Shown piece after piece: positions 15,328 to 25,490 of a DNA stretch of 36,790 nucleotides. The translations under genes were made by a program, and so were the position numbers. The notes under the pieces are model-generated. The model was not told the origin of the DNA. It worked only from the letters and a program-made list of their open reading frames with translations, and made no database searches. The stretch comes from Terribacillus halophilus (GTDB lineage Bacteria; Bacillota; Bacilli; Bacillales; Amphibacillaceae): positions 1,397,774 to 1,434,563 of the forward strand of contig NZ_LT727828.1 in NCBI RefSeq assembly GCF_900162685.1, in the 5' to 3' direction. Each line of letters starts with the position of its first letter. Within the stretch, counting starts at the first letter, position 1.

Positions 15328-15359
15328 AGACTCTAGCCTTCGGGTTAGGGTCTTTTTTT
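15328..15359 (+). terminator. Rho-independent terminator after rpmA
   Basis: AGACTCTAGCC, a TTCG tetraloop and GGTTAGGGTCT are followed by a T-run. Confidence 0.92.
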
Positions 15360-15387
15360 CTAACCCACATCTAATTGCACCACATAA

Positions 15388-15430
15388 TGCTAGAATGGAA
15401 AAGAAGCTGCCCTCTCGACTGCTTTTCCGT
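15388..15430 (+). promoter_or_regulatory. Extended -10 promoter and leader hairpin of spo0B-obgE
   Basis: TGCTAGAAT (15388-15396) fits an extended -10 box without a good -35. Directly after it GGAAAAG (15397-15403) can pair with CTTTTCC (about 15422-15429), ending only a few bases before the AAAGGAGGAA ribosome binding site. No T-run follows, so it is not a terminator. Confidence 0.4.
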
Positions 15431-15445
15431 AAAGGAGGAATATAG

Positions 15446-15976
15446 TTGGAATACCATGAAGTTATGACGCTGTTAGGCTATACTCGGCATGAATGGATGA
15501 ATCGGCTTCAACTCCTACATAGCTATTCCAAATTAGGTAAGGATGAAAAGGTACAAGAGAAAATCGAGGAAGCGATTCGCTTGGCTGATGAAGAGCGAAA
15601 GTTATCCAATTTGAATATACCAGAGACTTCGGTGTGGATCCTGGCCTTCAATTGGACGTACAGTCAGTTTCGGATAAAGTTCCAAGTGGACGAGCAGATA
15701 CCAAGTATTTGGGAATACGATCGAAAAATCCGCGGAAACTTAGAAGCAGTAATGGATGAGCTGATTGATAGTACGCAGGAGATGGAGCTGTACGAAGGCG
15801 TGCTGCATGTGAAAACCAAGCAGGACAAGCCAATCATCGAACTTGCATTTGGTGGAAAGTTCGCGGGCTGGGGCAATTTGCAGATGGTTGGACAGAAGGA
15901 TTGTGTGCAAGAAGTGAAGATTGAATCATTACCAGAGGAAAAATCTCGCTGTACAATTGTACTTGCGTGTAATTAA
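15446..15976 (+). CDS. spo0B: Sporulation phosphotransferase Spo0B
   Basis: Spo0B passes phosphate from Spo0F to Spo0A in the sporulation phosphorelay. The 176-residue protein has the four-helix-bundle hairpin with His15 in YTRHEWMNRLQLL as the phosphorylated residue, and a degenerate ATPase-like C-terminal domain. Low conservation is usual for Spo0B, and identity rests on the HEWMN motif and the position between rpmA and obg. The start is TTG 15446, seven bases after a near-perfect AAAGGAGGAA, so a strong ribosome binding site is paired with a weak start codon. It is followed closely by obgE. Confidence 0.9.
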   Translation: MEYHEVMTLLGYTRHEWMNRLQLLHSYSKLGKDEKVQEKIEEAIRLADEERKLSNLNIPETSVWILAFNWTYSQFRIKFQVDEQIPSIWEYDRKIRGNLEAVMDELIDSTQEMELYEGVLHVKTKQDKPIIELAFGGKFAGWGNLQMVGQKDCVQEVKIESLPEEKSRCTIVLACN

Positions 15977-15979
15977 TGA

Positions 15980-17269
<1,290 letters not shown>

Positions 17270-17298
17270 TTCTGTTGGAATCAAGGTGGGGAGAGCAA

Positions 17299-17748
17299 AT
17301 GGCTGAAAAGGAAGAACAATTTTATCTTGTGCGAAGTGATGTGCTGCCAGAATCAATGAAAAAAACGCTGCAGGCGAAAGAACTGCTGGAGCGCAATAAA
17401 GTGGCTTCGGTTTTTGATGCCGTGCAGCAGGTAGATCTTTCCCGTAGTGTGTTTTACAAATATCGGGATGCGGTATTTCCATTCCGCGCAATGGTAAAGC
17501 AGCGAATGATTACATTGTTCTTCCATCTGGAGGACCGAACTGGTACGCTGTCTGAGCTATTGGCAATTGTTGCTGGTTCAGGCGGCAATATCTTGACGAT
17601 ACATCAGACGATTCCTTTGCAAGGAAGAGCCAATGTGACAATCTCTTTAAATACAGCAGGCATGCACACGGACATCCAGTCTTTACTGGATGACCTTCGT
17701 GCTTTAGCATATGTGGATAAAGTAGAGGTATTGAGTTCGGAAGCTTAG
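17299..17748 (+). CDS. pheB: ACT domain-containing protein PheB
   Basis: The 149-residue protein ends in an ACT domain (about 70-145: [35 protein letters not shown]), the amino-acid-binding module. The first half ([31 protein letters not shown]) looks like a helical DNA-binding-type segment. It occurs directly before pheA across Bacillales, and was named pheB although it is not a chorismate mutase; a regulatory role in phenylalanine synthesis is inferred. ATG 17299 is preceded by GGTGGGGAG, and an upstream TTG in frame has no such site. Confidence 0.9.
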   Translation: MAEKEEQFYLVRSDVLPESMKKTLQAKELLERNKVASVFDAVQQVDLSRSVFYKYRDAVFPFRAMVKQRMITLFFHLEDRTGTLSELLAIVAGSGGNILTIHQTIPLQGRANVTISLNTAGMHTDIQSLLDDLRALAYVDKVEVLSSEA

Positions 17749-17766
17749 GCAAGGGAGCAGATAAGT

Positions 17767-18633
17767 GTGAAGATTAGTTATCTAGGACCAAAAGGAACAT
17801 TCACAAAAATGGCAGTGGATGTCTTATTTCCAGGAGAAGAAGCTTATAGCTATGCAACAATTCCGCAATGCATGGATGCTGTTGTGAATGGAGAAATGGA
17901 TTATTGTGTCGTTCCCGTCGAAAATACGATTGAAGGCACGGTACCTATTACGATGGATTATTTAATTCATCAAGCAAAGCTTCCGATTGTGGGGGAAGTT
18001 GTCATTCCAATAAGGCAGCATCTGTTAACCAAAGGGACGCTGGAGCTCGCGGAAGTAAAAGACGTCTATTCACACAGTCATGCGATTGCACAGTGTCACC
18101 ATTACTTACATACCAAGCTTCCGCATGCTGTCACACATGCCGCCTCCTCTACTGGAACAGCTGCAAAGATGGTGGCAGATATGGAAGATGGCTATGCTGC
18201 AGCAATTGGGAATGAACTTGCAGCGAAAGAGTTTGGACTGACGATTTTGCAAAAAGATATCCATGATTATGCGAATAATCATACGCGTTTTTTTGTTCTG
18301 TCCAGTAACACAGCAAGCAATTCGATAATGCATGATGCTGGCGCGGAAAGAAAAACATCTTTGTATGTAACACTTCCATCTGATTATGCCGGCGCACTGC
18401 ATCAAGTATTAGCAGCCTTTGCTTGGCGTAAGATTAATATGTCAAAGATTGAATCCAGGCCGATGAAGACTGGTCTTGGAAACTATTTCTTTATTATGGA
18501 TGTATCTTGTGAAGCGGAAAATATCCTATTTCAAGGTGTCCAGCAAGAGCTTGAGGCTCTGGGCTGCAGCCTTACTGTACTTGGCAGTTATCCGATTCAT
18601 CAATATGAGAAAAAAGCCGGCGCGCGTTCATAA
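17767..18633 (+). CDS. pheA: Prephenate dehydratase
   Basis: The enzyme converts prephenate to phenylpyruvate in phenylalanine synthesis. The 288 residues include the catalytic region with NNHTRFFVLS (the TRF motif, about 173-182) and a C-terminal ACT domain with KIESRPMKTGLGNYFFIMD (about 225-243), the phenylalanine-binding ESRP motif. It is monofunctional, without a chorismate mutase domain, as usual in Bacillus. The start is GTG 17767, after AAGGGAG. It is 18 bases from pheB and ends at a terminator. Confidence 0.97.
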   Translation: MKISYLGPKGTFTKMAVDVLFPGEEAYSYATIPQCMDAVVNGEMDYCVVPVENTIEGTVPITMDYLIHQAKLPIVGEVVIPIRQHLLTKGTLELAEVKDVYSHSHAIAQCHHYLHTKLPHAVTHAASSTGTAAKMVADMEDGYAAAIGNELAAKEFGLTILQKDIHDYANNHTRFFVLSSNTASNSIMHDAGAERKTSLYVTLPSDYAGALHQVLAAFAWRKINMSKIESRPMKTGLGNYFFIMDVSCEAENILFQGVQQELEALGCSLTVLGSYPIHQYEKKAGARS

Positions 18634-18648
18634 CGTGCCGGCTTTTTT
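18611..18648 (+). terminator. Rho-independent terminator after pheA
   Basis: AAGCCGGC and GCCGGCTT, with more pairing inside, are followed by Ts; the left arm overlaps the end of pheA. Confidence 0.9.
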
Positions 18649-18717
18649 CAACCTTTCCGAACTTGCTGCATAAGATGGTGAAGTAATGCGTCAGTTCATG
18701 AAAGGGGAGTTTCAGAA

Positions 18718-19896
18718 TTGAAGATTCATATCGTACAAAAAGATGACACCATGTGGAGTATCGCTAGAAAATATGGGGTCAGCTTCGATGCTTTGCGGGA
18801 AATCAACGGACATATCCGTGAACCAGAGCTCGCAGTACCAGGCATGAAGCTTAAAATACCTTCCGCAGCCAAAACGGTTTCAAAAGAACCGGTATATCGT
18901 TCGGAGGCATCTGCAGAGAACAGTAATACGGGGCAGCAAGCGCCAGCTCCGACATTCCACAACACACCGGCAATCCAGGAAGACGACATGTCCGCTGCTC
19001 CATATCCATTTGTACCGCAAATGCCGCAGATTACTGGGTCAGATCAAGGTACAGGTGTTTATCCAACTCCACAGCAGCAGGATTATGTAGATGTACCGCC
19101 ACAGCAGCCAATGAATATGACACAAGACCAGCATATGCAAGGCTATCCATTTTATCAGCAAGAGAACGGGCCATGGCCGATGCAAGGGAATGGGAACATG
19201 CAAGGAATGCAGCCAGGTCAGCAGCCGATGCACGGAGATTGGAATATGCAAGGAATGCAGCCAGGCCAGCAGCCGATGCAAGGAGATTGGAACATGCAAG
19301 GAATGCAGCCAGGCCAGCAGCCGATGCACGGAGATTGGAATATGCAAGGAATGCAGCCAGGCCAGCAGCCAATGCATGGAGACTGGAATATGCAAGGAAT
19401 GCAGCCAGGTCAGCAGCCGATGCACGGAGATTGGAATATGCAAGGAATGCAGCCAGGCCAGCAGCCGATGCAAGGAGATTGGAACATGCAAGGAATGCAG
19501 CCAGGCCAGCAGCCGATGCAAGGGAATGGGAACATGCAAGGAATGCAGCCAAGTCAGCAGCCAATGCAAGGGAATGGGAACATGCAAGGAATGCAGCCAG
19601 GCCAGCAGCCGATGCAAGGAGACTGGAACATGCAAGGAATGCAGCCAGGTCAGCAGCCGATGCAGGGAAACTGGAATATGCAAGGTCAGCAGCCAATTCC
19701 GCCTCAACATATGGCGCTGCCTTACCCTAATGCGCCGATTCGTTCCTGTTGTGGACCGGCAATCCCATTTCCTGAAGTATCTCAATTCGCGCAACCTGAT
19801 TACCGAAATCCGTATGGTGTTGAGCCGGCGCGTAACGATTTCTATGAACCATCCCCGGCACAAGATTTACCGGGAGATGAGCAAGAAGATAAATGA
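18718..19896 (+). CDS. safA: Spore coat morphogenetic protein SafA, with long Gln/Met repeats
   Basis: SafA localises to the cortex/coat interface of the spore and recruits inner-coat proteins. The 392-residue protein starts with a LysM peptidoglycan-binding domain (1-48: IHIVQKDDTMWSIARKYGVSFDALREINGHI). A linker is followed by ten 16-residue repeats (about 161-320) of the type MQGMQPGQQPMHGDWN and a tail with RSCCGP and YRNPYG that resembles other SafA tails. The start is TTG 18718 behind AAAGGGGAG. Position after pheA matches B. subtilis in outline. It is normally made under sigmaE, but I could not find a convincing sigmaE promoter in the 70 bases upstream. Confidence 0.88.
   Translation: MKIHIVQKDDTMWSIARKYGVSFDALREINGHIREPELAVPGMKLKIPSAAKTVSKEPVYRSEASAENSNTGQQAPAPTFHNTPAIQEDDMSAAPYPFVPQMPQITGSDQGTGVYPTPQQQDYVDVPPQQPMNMTQDQHMQGYPFYQQENGPWPMQGNGNMQGMQPGQQPMHGDWNMQGMQPGQQPMQGDWNMQGMQPGQQPMHGDWNMQGMQPGQQPMHGDWNMQGMQPGQQPMHGDWNMQGMQPGQQPMQGDWNMQGMQPGQQPMQGNGNMQGMQPSQQPMQGNGNMQGMQPGQQPMQGDWNMQGMQPGQQPMQGNWNMQGQQPIPPQHMALPYPNAPIRSCCGPAIPFPEVSQFAQPDYRNPYGVEPARNDFYEPSPAQDLPGDEQEDK
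19198..19677 (+). repeat. Ten tandem 48-bp repeats within safA
   Basis: Ten units of 48 bases encode MQGMQP(G/S)QQPM(H/Q)G(D/N)(W/G)N. Units differ mostly at the His/Gln codon (CAC or CAT against CAA) and at the last three residues. The unit length is a multiple of three, so all frames repeat and several stay open. Confidence 0.97.
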
Positions 19897-19900
19897 TATC

Positions 19901-19934
19901 AAAAAAGCCCCTTCATTTCCTGAAGGGGCTTTCA
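19901..19934. terminator. Bidirectional terminator between safA and the small minus-strand gene
   Basis: AAAGCCCCTTCA and TGAAGGGGCTTT form a perfect 12-bp stem over a five-base loop; A-runs on the left and Ts on the right allow use from both sides. Confidence 0.9.
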
Positions 19935-19936
19935 AT

Positions 19937-20164
19937 TTATAATATACCATGTTCCTCGAAAATGCGGTGCATATCCTGACGGTACTTATCTTCCAATGCG
20001 GATACTTCCGCTTTTGACAGTCCGGCATGCTGAATATGATTCCTAAGTATCAGGGTCGCTTTTTCTTCTGAGAAAATGCTCGCCATGTTCGCCTCGCTCT
20101 TCGCTTCCACGTAGTGAAGGTACTTTTGCTGCGCAGTGTTTCTCAAATCTATCCCCGCCTTCAT
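19937..20164 (-). CDS. Small hypothetical protein, 75 residues
   Basis: I do not recognise this protein. It is predicted to be helical, soluble and charged (SEANMASIFSEEKATLILRN, then LSKAEVSALEDKYRQDMHRI), without cysteines or membrane segments. The frame ends at the shared terminator and is convergent with safA; its promoter would lie in the 145 bases before bofC, which is divergent. The ribosome binding site AGGAAAA is a little far from ATG. A spore or stress role is possible from the neighbours but unsupported. Confidence 0.65.
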   Translation of the reverse strand: MKAGIDLRNTAQQKYLHYVEAKSEANMASIFSEEKATLILRNHIQHAGLSKAEVSALEDKYRQDMHRIFEEHGIL

Positions 20165-20227
20165 GATTATCTGCTTTTCCTATACCACATATAATCGTAA
20201 GGTAAACCAAAAAAGTGTGGGTCTTTG

Positions 20228-20257
20228 TGAATTTTTTTGAAATAAGTCGGATAATAT
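20228..20257 (+). promoter_or_regulatory. Possible forespore sigmaG-type promoter of bofC
   Basis: TGAATT (20228-20233), 17 bases, ATAATAT (20251-20257) approximates the sigmaG consensus (TGAATA, N17-18, CATACTA). bofC is forespore-expressed in B. subtilis, which supports this reading. Confidence 0.45.
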
Positions 20258-20309
20258 GCTGCTTTCAGCTAAAAATAGAGAAAAAGAAGCGGAATAGGGG
20301 TGAAAGATA

Positions 20310-20795
20310 ATGAGACGTGTGCTTGCGATTTGCGGGCTTTTCTTACTTATTTTTCCGAGTTTGACAGCTGAAGCTGCGGATCCGGTAGAAGTAGAGGTAG
20401 TTTTAAAGCGGCATTATATTGACGGCAACGAGACTGTCGTCACTCATCAGGAGAAGATTTATGCAATGGAGGATTTCTGGTCGACCTACCATGATTGGCA
20501 GCTTGTTACCCAGAAAGAGGGACAAGTTGTATTAAAACAGGATGTCATGGATATTTCTCCTTCACTTAAAAAGGATGGCTACTTTGGTATATACAAAGGC
20601 AAGTTAACCATTTTTGAGGGCCGTCCAATGGATCAGCAAGCTATCCAATCGTTCTATCAGATCAATAAAGGAAAACTGGAAAGCCATCAAGCGAAACAAC
20701 TGGAAGAAGGAATAAAAATTCAATCGAAGGAAGTTTACGAAGAAGTTCTAGAAGCTTTCCGATCAAAAAATGAGTTAGAAGCTTTGCCGAGTTAA
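20310..20795 (+). CDS. bofC: Bypass-of-forespore protein BofC
   Basis: BofC is a forespore-secreted checkpoint protein that restrains the serine protease SpoIVB, which in turn activates the SpoIVFA/SpoIVFB complex encoded earlier in this window. The 161-residue protein has an N-terminal signal peptide (VLAICGLFLLIFPSLTAEA, cleavage near residue 22) and then the BofC N-terminal domain (VEVVLKRHYIDGNETVVTHQEKI begins it) and a C-terminal helical domain. GGGGTGA precedes ATG 20310. Its place before ruvA is as in B. subtilis. Confidence 0.9.
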   Translation: MRRVLAICGLFLLIFPSLTAEAADPVEVEVVLKRHYIDGNETVVTHQEKIYAMEDFWSTYHDWQLVTQKEGQVVLKQDVMDISPSLKKDGYFGIYKGKLTIFEGRPMDQQAIQSFYQINKGKLESHQAKQLEEGIKIQSKEVYEEVLEAFRSKNELEALPS

Positions 20796-20820
20796 AAGAA
20801 GAATAGAATAACTCAAACAA

Positions 20821-20876
20821 AATCCGAACTATGAAAATTCTTAAAAAAGAATTGCATTAGTTCGGGTTATTTTTTA
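20821..20876 (+). terminator. Terminator after bofC
   Basis: AATCCGAACTA and TAGTTCGGGTT pair, with a second inner stem AATTCTT/AGAATT, and a T-run (TTATTTTTT) follows. Confidence 0.8.
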
Positions 20877-20989
20877 TACATTGCGTTTTTTTCTGTAACT
20901 CTGCCGCTGGTAAAGAATTCGATTACAGCTTGAACCGAGCTTCCGATCGGATGTGAATCTTTCTCGATCTGCAGAAAATGTCTGCCAAA
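20867..20989 (-). pseudogene. Possible 3' remnant of a minus-strand gene
   Basis: On the minus strand 40 codons are open up to TAA 20867-20869, beginning directly after an in-frame TGA (20990-20992) and without a start codon. The translation reads like real protein: HFLQIEKDSHPIGSSVQAVI, then EFFTSGRVTEKNAMYKK at the end. The terminator after bofC would also serve its end. I do not recognise the family. It could also be a chance frame. Confidence 0.3.
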
Positions 20990-21007
20990 TCAGTGAAGGA
21001 GAATTGG

Positions 21008-21094
21008 ATGCAGCATAAAACAGTTATTATTAACTGTCCAGTCCTGTTTTTCGCTTTAAGCCTTATACGAACATACGCTTGTGTGGTAAACTAG
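21008..21094 (+). CDS. Possible 28-codon ORF upstream of ruvA
   Basis: GAAGGAG lies six bases before ATG 21008, and the frame encodes a hydrophobic peptide (VIINCPVLFFALSLIRTYA) ending at TAG 21092-21094, 36 bases before ruvA. It covers the LexA-like box, so if ruvA starts from that promoter this ORF belongs to a different, longer transcript. No homologue is recalled. Confidence 0.3.
   Translation: MQHKTVIINCPVLFFALSLIRTYACVVN
21068..21081 (+). promoter_or_regulatory. LexA-like SOS box before ruvAB
   Basis: CGAACATACGCTTG differs at two positions from the Bacillus LexA consensus CGAAC-N4-GTTCG. It lies between a possible -35 (TTATAC, 21063-21068) and -10 (TAAACT, 21087-21092). SOS control of ruvAB is established in B. 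subtilis. Confidence 0.6.
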
Positions 21095-21129
21095 TAACAA
21101 GTTATTGTAGCAGGTAGGAGAGAAGCAGT

Positions 21130-21744
21130 ATGATAGCGTATGTAAAAGGTAATATTACAGGAATTACAGAGGAAGCAGTACTCGTGGAAGCCCACGGTGT
21201 CGGTTATGAAATTATATGTCCGAATCCTTTCCAATTTCAAATGGAAGAGGGCAAGGAGGCACTTGTTCATACATATCACTATGTACGGGAAGATGCGCAA
21301 ACTTTGTTCGGATTTAAAAATACAGAAGACAAGTTTTTATTTCAAAAATTGCTTGGCGTATCCGGAATAGGTCCGAAAAATGCGTTGCAAATTCTCGCCG
21401 GTGTAAATGTCGAGGAATTTGTGGCAGCCATTGAACGGGAAGACGATAAATTCCTGACAAGTTTCCCTGGTGTAGGAAAGAAGACGGCCCGTCAAATGGT
21501 GCTGGATCTGAAAGGCAAGCTTGTCTACATGGTCTCGCTCACTGCGATTGAAGCATCAGCAGGAACCGAGAGCAATACATCGAAGAAACGGGTTGCACTA
21601 GAAGATGCTGAAGACGCCATGCGCGCACTCGGTTATCAGGAGCGCGAGATTAAAGCGGTCTTGCCGCAGCTTAAGAAGGAAGACAGCGATAGTGCAGATT
21701 ATTTAATAAAGAAAGGTTTGGCTTTATTAAGTCAAAAGAAATAA
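21130..21744 (+). CDS. ruvA: Holliday junction DNA helicase subunit RuvA
   Basis: RuvA binds four-way junctions and loads RuvB for branch migration. The 204 residues show domain I (1-63: IAYVKGNITGITEEAVLVEAHGVGYEI), domain II with two helix-hairpin-helix motifs (GVSGIGPKNALQIL and SFPGVGKKTARQMVLDLK) and, after a flexible linker, domain III (about 155-204) that contacts RuvB. Length is normal. GTAGGAGAG precedes ATG 21130. ruvB follows after 12 bases. Confidence 0.97.
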   Translation: MIAYVKGNITGITEEAVLVEAHGVGYEIICPNPFQFQMEEGKEALVHTYHYVREDAQTLFGFKNTEDKFLFQKLLGVSGIGPKNALQILAGVNVEEFVAAIEREDDKFLTSFPGVGKKTARQMVLDLKGKLVYMVSLTAIEASAGTESNTSKKRVALEDAEDAMRALGYQEREIKAVLPQLKKEDSDSADYLIKKGLALLSQKK

Positions 21745-21756
21745 AGGAGTGCGAAG

Positions 21757-22758
21757 ATGGAAGATCGCATGATTACGAACGAATTGAAACAAGAAGACGA
21801 AGTAATCGAGTTGAGCTTGCGCCCGACTACACTCAAACAATATATTGGGCAGCATAAGGCAAAAGAAAATCTAGCCATTTTTATTGAAGCTGCCAAGATG
21901 CGTGACGAACCGTTGGATCACGTGCTGCTGTACGGGCCGCCAGGTTTGGGTAAAACGACGATGGCATCGATTATTGCGAATGAGATGGGGGTGTCGTTTC
22001 GAACGACAAGCGGACCAGCCATCGAAAAGGCGGGGGACCTTGCAGCGATACTAAGCTCACTTGAAGCTGGTGATGTGTTGTTTATTGATGAGATCCACCG
22101 GCTGCCGCGCGCTGTCGAGGAAATTCTTTATCCGGCTATGGAAGACTTCTGCTTGGATATCGTTATTGGGACGGGTCCGAGTGCACGCAGTGTCCGTCTC
22201 GATCTTCCGCCATTTACATTGGTTGGGGCAACAACGCGTGCAGGGCTTTTATCAGCACCATTACGAGACCGTTTTGGCGTGTTAAGCCGTCTGGAATTTT
22301 ATCATACAGAAGATTTAGCTAGTATTGTGGAGCGGACTGCCATCATTTTTGATGTTGAAATTGAGCCTTCCGCTGCACTTGAAGTGGCATTACGATCAAG
22401 AGGGACACCTCGTATTGCAAACCGCCTGCTGAAACGGGTGCGCGATATCTCTCAAGTAAAGGGAGAGGACTATATCACGCAGGAAACGACGCATTTAGCT
22501 TTAAATCAGCTGCAGGTGGACGCGAAAGGGCTTGATCATATTGATCACAAGCTGCTGACAACTATTATCGATCACTTCCGCGGCGGACCAGTCGGATTAG
22601 ATACAATTAGTGCGACGATTGGAGAAGAATCACAGACCATTGAAGACGTCTATGAGCCGTATTTGCTGCAGATTGGTTTCATACAGCGTACGCCGCGCGG
22701 GCGGATCGTCACGCCGCTTGCCTATGCCCACTTCAACCGAGAGGTGCCAAAGGCTTGA
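21757..22758 (+). CDS. ruvB: Holliday junction DNA helicase RuvB
   Basis: RuvB is the AAA+ motor of branch migration. The 333-residue protein has Walker [10 protein letters not shown] (about 61-69), Walker [10 protein letters not shown] (about 109-117), sensor 1 [12 protein letters not shown], the arginine finger region APLRDRFG, and a C-terminal winged helix ending in [21 protein letters not shown] precedes ATG 21757. The gene overlaps the next by four bases. Confidence 0.97.
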   Translation: MEDRMITNELKQEDEVIELSLRPTTLKQYIGQHKAKENLAIFIEAAKMRDEPLDHVLLYGPPGLGKTTMASIIANEMGVSFRTTSGPAIEKAGDLAAILSSLEAGDVLFIDEIHRLPRAVEEILYPAMEDFCLDIVIGTGPSARSVRLDLPPFTLVGATTRAGLLSAPLRDRFGVLSRLEFYHTEDLASIVERTAIIFDVEIEPSAALEVALRSRGTPRIANRLLKRVRDISQVKGEDYITQETTHLALNQLQVDAKGLDHIDHKLLTTIIDHFRGGPVGLDTISATIGEESQTIEDVYEPYLLQIGFIQRTPRGRIVTPLAYAHFNREVPKA

Positions 22759-22955
22759 CCGGCATTGGAAAAATCTTTATTCTTATAGGCGTTGTGTGTA
22801 TTTTAATCGGCCTCGTTATGTCGTTTATCGGCAAGCTGCCGGGAGATATCGTTTTCAAGAAAGGGAACACGACAGTATACTTTCCAATCGTCACGTCGAT
22901 TGTAATTAGTATTGTACTGTCGCTCATTTTGTTCCTATTTAACAAATTTCGCTGA
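22755..22955 (+). CDS. DUF2905 membrane protein
   Basis: The 66-residue protein has two transmembrane helices (about 5-25 and 44-63) joined by the loop [19 protein letters not shown], the hallmark of the DUF2905 family (YrzS-type); the function is unknown. TTG 22755 overlaps the ruvB stop and lies after GAGGTG, so it is probably translated by coupling. It stands between ruvB and queA, where such genes occur in several Firmicutes. Confidence 0.85.
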   Translation: MTGIGKIFILIGVVCILIGLVMSFIGKLPGDIVFKKGNTTVYFPIVTSIVISIVLSLILFLFNKFR

Positions 22956-22977
22956 TACAGACTAGGAGTTAACAGGT

Positions 22978-24006
22978 ATGGATATACAGGATTATGATTT
23001 TCATTTACCAGAAGAACTAATTGCTCAAACACCGCTTCAGGATCGTACGTCGTCAAGGCTGCTCGTGCTGAATAAGGAAGCGCAATCGATGGAGCACCGT
23101 CATTTCGCAAATATTGGTGACTATCTGCATCCTGGTGACTGTCTTGTCCTGAATGATACACGTGTGCTGCCAGCAAGGCTGTATGGTATCAAGTCGGACA
23201 CAGGAGCTAAGTGTGAGATACTGCTGCTGAAACAAGTGGAAGGCGACAGCTGGGAAGTGCTTGTCAAACCAGCTAAGAAAGTAAAAGTAGGAACGGAGCT
23301 TTCCTTTGGGGATGGCAAGCTGACTGCTGTGTGTAAGGAATTACTAGAGCATGGCGGAAGGATTGTGGAGTTTCACTATGAAGGTATTTTTTATGAAGTA
23401 CTAGATCAATTAGGAGAAATGCCGCTTCCGCCTTATATTAAAGAACAGCTCCCTGACCAAGAACGTTACCAAACGGTTTATGCAAAGGAGCAAGGTTCAG
23501 CTGCGGCACCGACAGCAGGCTTGCATTTCACAAATGAACTGCTGGCCAGTCTGCAGGAGAAAGGCGTAGAGATTGCTTTTATCACGCTTCACGTTGGGTT
23601 GGGTACTTTCCGCCCTGTGAGTGTAGAGTCGATAGAAGAGCATGAAATGCATGCGGAATTCTATCAGATGTCACAGGAAACAGCAGACCAGCTGACAAGA
23701 ATCCGTGAGAACGGCGGTCGAATCATCTCCGTTGGGACAACCTCTACACGTACGCTGGAAACAATTACAAGAGATAATGACGGTAAATTCGCAGCGGCAA
23801 GCGGCTGGACAGACATTTTCATCTATCCAGGCTTTACGTATCGCGCCATCGATGGCTTAATCACGAATTTCCATTTACCAAAATCAACGTTGATTATGCT
23901 TGTCAGTGCCTTTGCAGGCCGGGACTTTGTACTCGAAGCCTATCGCACAGCTGTTGAAGAACGCTATCGTTTCTTCAGTTTTGGCGATGCGATGCTGCTC
24001 GTATAG
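22978..24006 (+). CDS. queA: S-adenosylmethionine:tRNA ribosyltransferase-isomerase QueA
   Basis: QueA transfers the ribosyl part of SAM to preQ1 in tRNA to give epoxyqueuosine. The 342 residues carry family signatures: [18 protein letters not shown] at the start, [41 protein letters not shown] and the C-terminal [20 protein letters not shown]. Length is normal. It lies directly before tgt, so the two late queuosine steps are co-transcribed. Confidence 0.97.
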   Translation: MDIQDYDFHLPEELIAQTPLQDRTSSRLLVLNKEAQSMEHRHFANIGDYLHPGDCLVLNDTRVLPARLYGIKSDTGAKCEILLLKQVEGDSWEVLVKPAKKVKVGTELSFGDGKLTAVCKELLEHGGRIVEFHYEGIFYEVLDQLGEMPLPPYIKEQLPDQERYQTVYAKEQGSAAAPTAGLHFTNELLASLQEKGVEIAFITLHVGLGTFRPVSVESIEEHEMHAEFYQMSQETADQLTRIRENGGRIISVGTTSTRTLETITRDNDGKFAAASGWTDIFIYPGFTYRAIDGLITNFHLPKSTLIMLVSAFAGRDFVLEAYRTAVEERYRFFSFGDAMLLV

Positions 24007-24017
24007 AATGAGAATAG

Positions 24018-25172
<1,155 letters not shown>

Positions 25173-25188
25173 AAAGGGGGAGCAGTAA

Positions 25189-25452
25189 ATGAATGTACAA
25201 AGTATAATACTTATTGTATTAATGTTTGTTATTTTCTACTTCCTGTTGATTCGTCCGCAGCAGAAGCGTCAAAAACAGGTTAGAGAAATGCAGTCTAGCC
25301 TGAAAAAGGGAGACAGCATCGTTACTATTGGTGGTTTACATGGTAAGGTACATGCGATAGACGAGGCTTCTGTAGTATTGACTACGGAAGACGGCAGCAA
25401 GCTTACGTTCGATCGTAACTCGATTCGTGACGTAAAACCAGCAGAAGTATAA
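25189..25452 (+). CDS. yajC: Preprotein translocase accessory subunit YajC
   Basis: YajC is a single-span membrane protein associated with SecDF and the Sec channel. The 87 residues have an N-terminal helix (IILIVLMFVIFYFLLIRPQQ), the RPQQKRQK motif at the membrane edge and the cytosolic beta domain with LKKGDSIVTIGGLHGKV. AAAGGGGGAG precedes ATG 25189. It closes the ruvA-to-yajC run at a terminator. Confidence 0.95.
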   Translation: MNVQSIILIVLMFVIFYFLLIRPQQKRQKQVREMQSSLKKGDSIVTIGGLHGKVHAIDEASVVLTTEDGSKLTFDRNSIRDVKPAEV

Positions 25453-25457
25453 AAGAT

Positions 25458-25490
25458 AAAAGACAGGAGAGGTGCTCTCCTGTCTTTTTT
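25458..25490. terminator. Terminator between yajC and the TIGR04086 gene
   Basis: AAAGACAGGAGA pairs with TCTCCTGTCTTT over a four- to five-base loop, with As before and Ts after. It can serve both convergent genes. Confidence 0.92.

Larger units (their letters stand above)
20796..21129. other. 334-base stretch between bofC and ruvA
   Basis: It holds the bofC terminator, a minus-strand coding remnant (20867-20989), a 28-codon plus-strand ORF with a good ribosome binding site (21008-21094), an inverted repeat ACAGTTA-TTAT-TAACTGT (about 21020-21037) and a LexA-like box before ruvA. Confidence 0.6.

Noticed and set aside
18649-18717. SigmaE promoter for safA
   Set aside because: CATAAGAT resembles a -10 box but has no matching -35 at 14-15 bases, so it is not listed as a feature.
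19198-19677. Tandem repeats as a CRISPR array
   Set aside because: The units are contiguous without unique spacers and encode a protein repeat in frame.
19031-19942. Long open frames on both strands and in other frames across safA
   Set aside because: They arise because the 48-bp repeat keeps every frame open; they are low-complexity, lack ribosome binding sites, and only the LysM-led frame has a proper start and domain.
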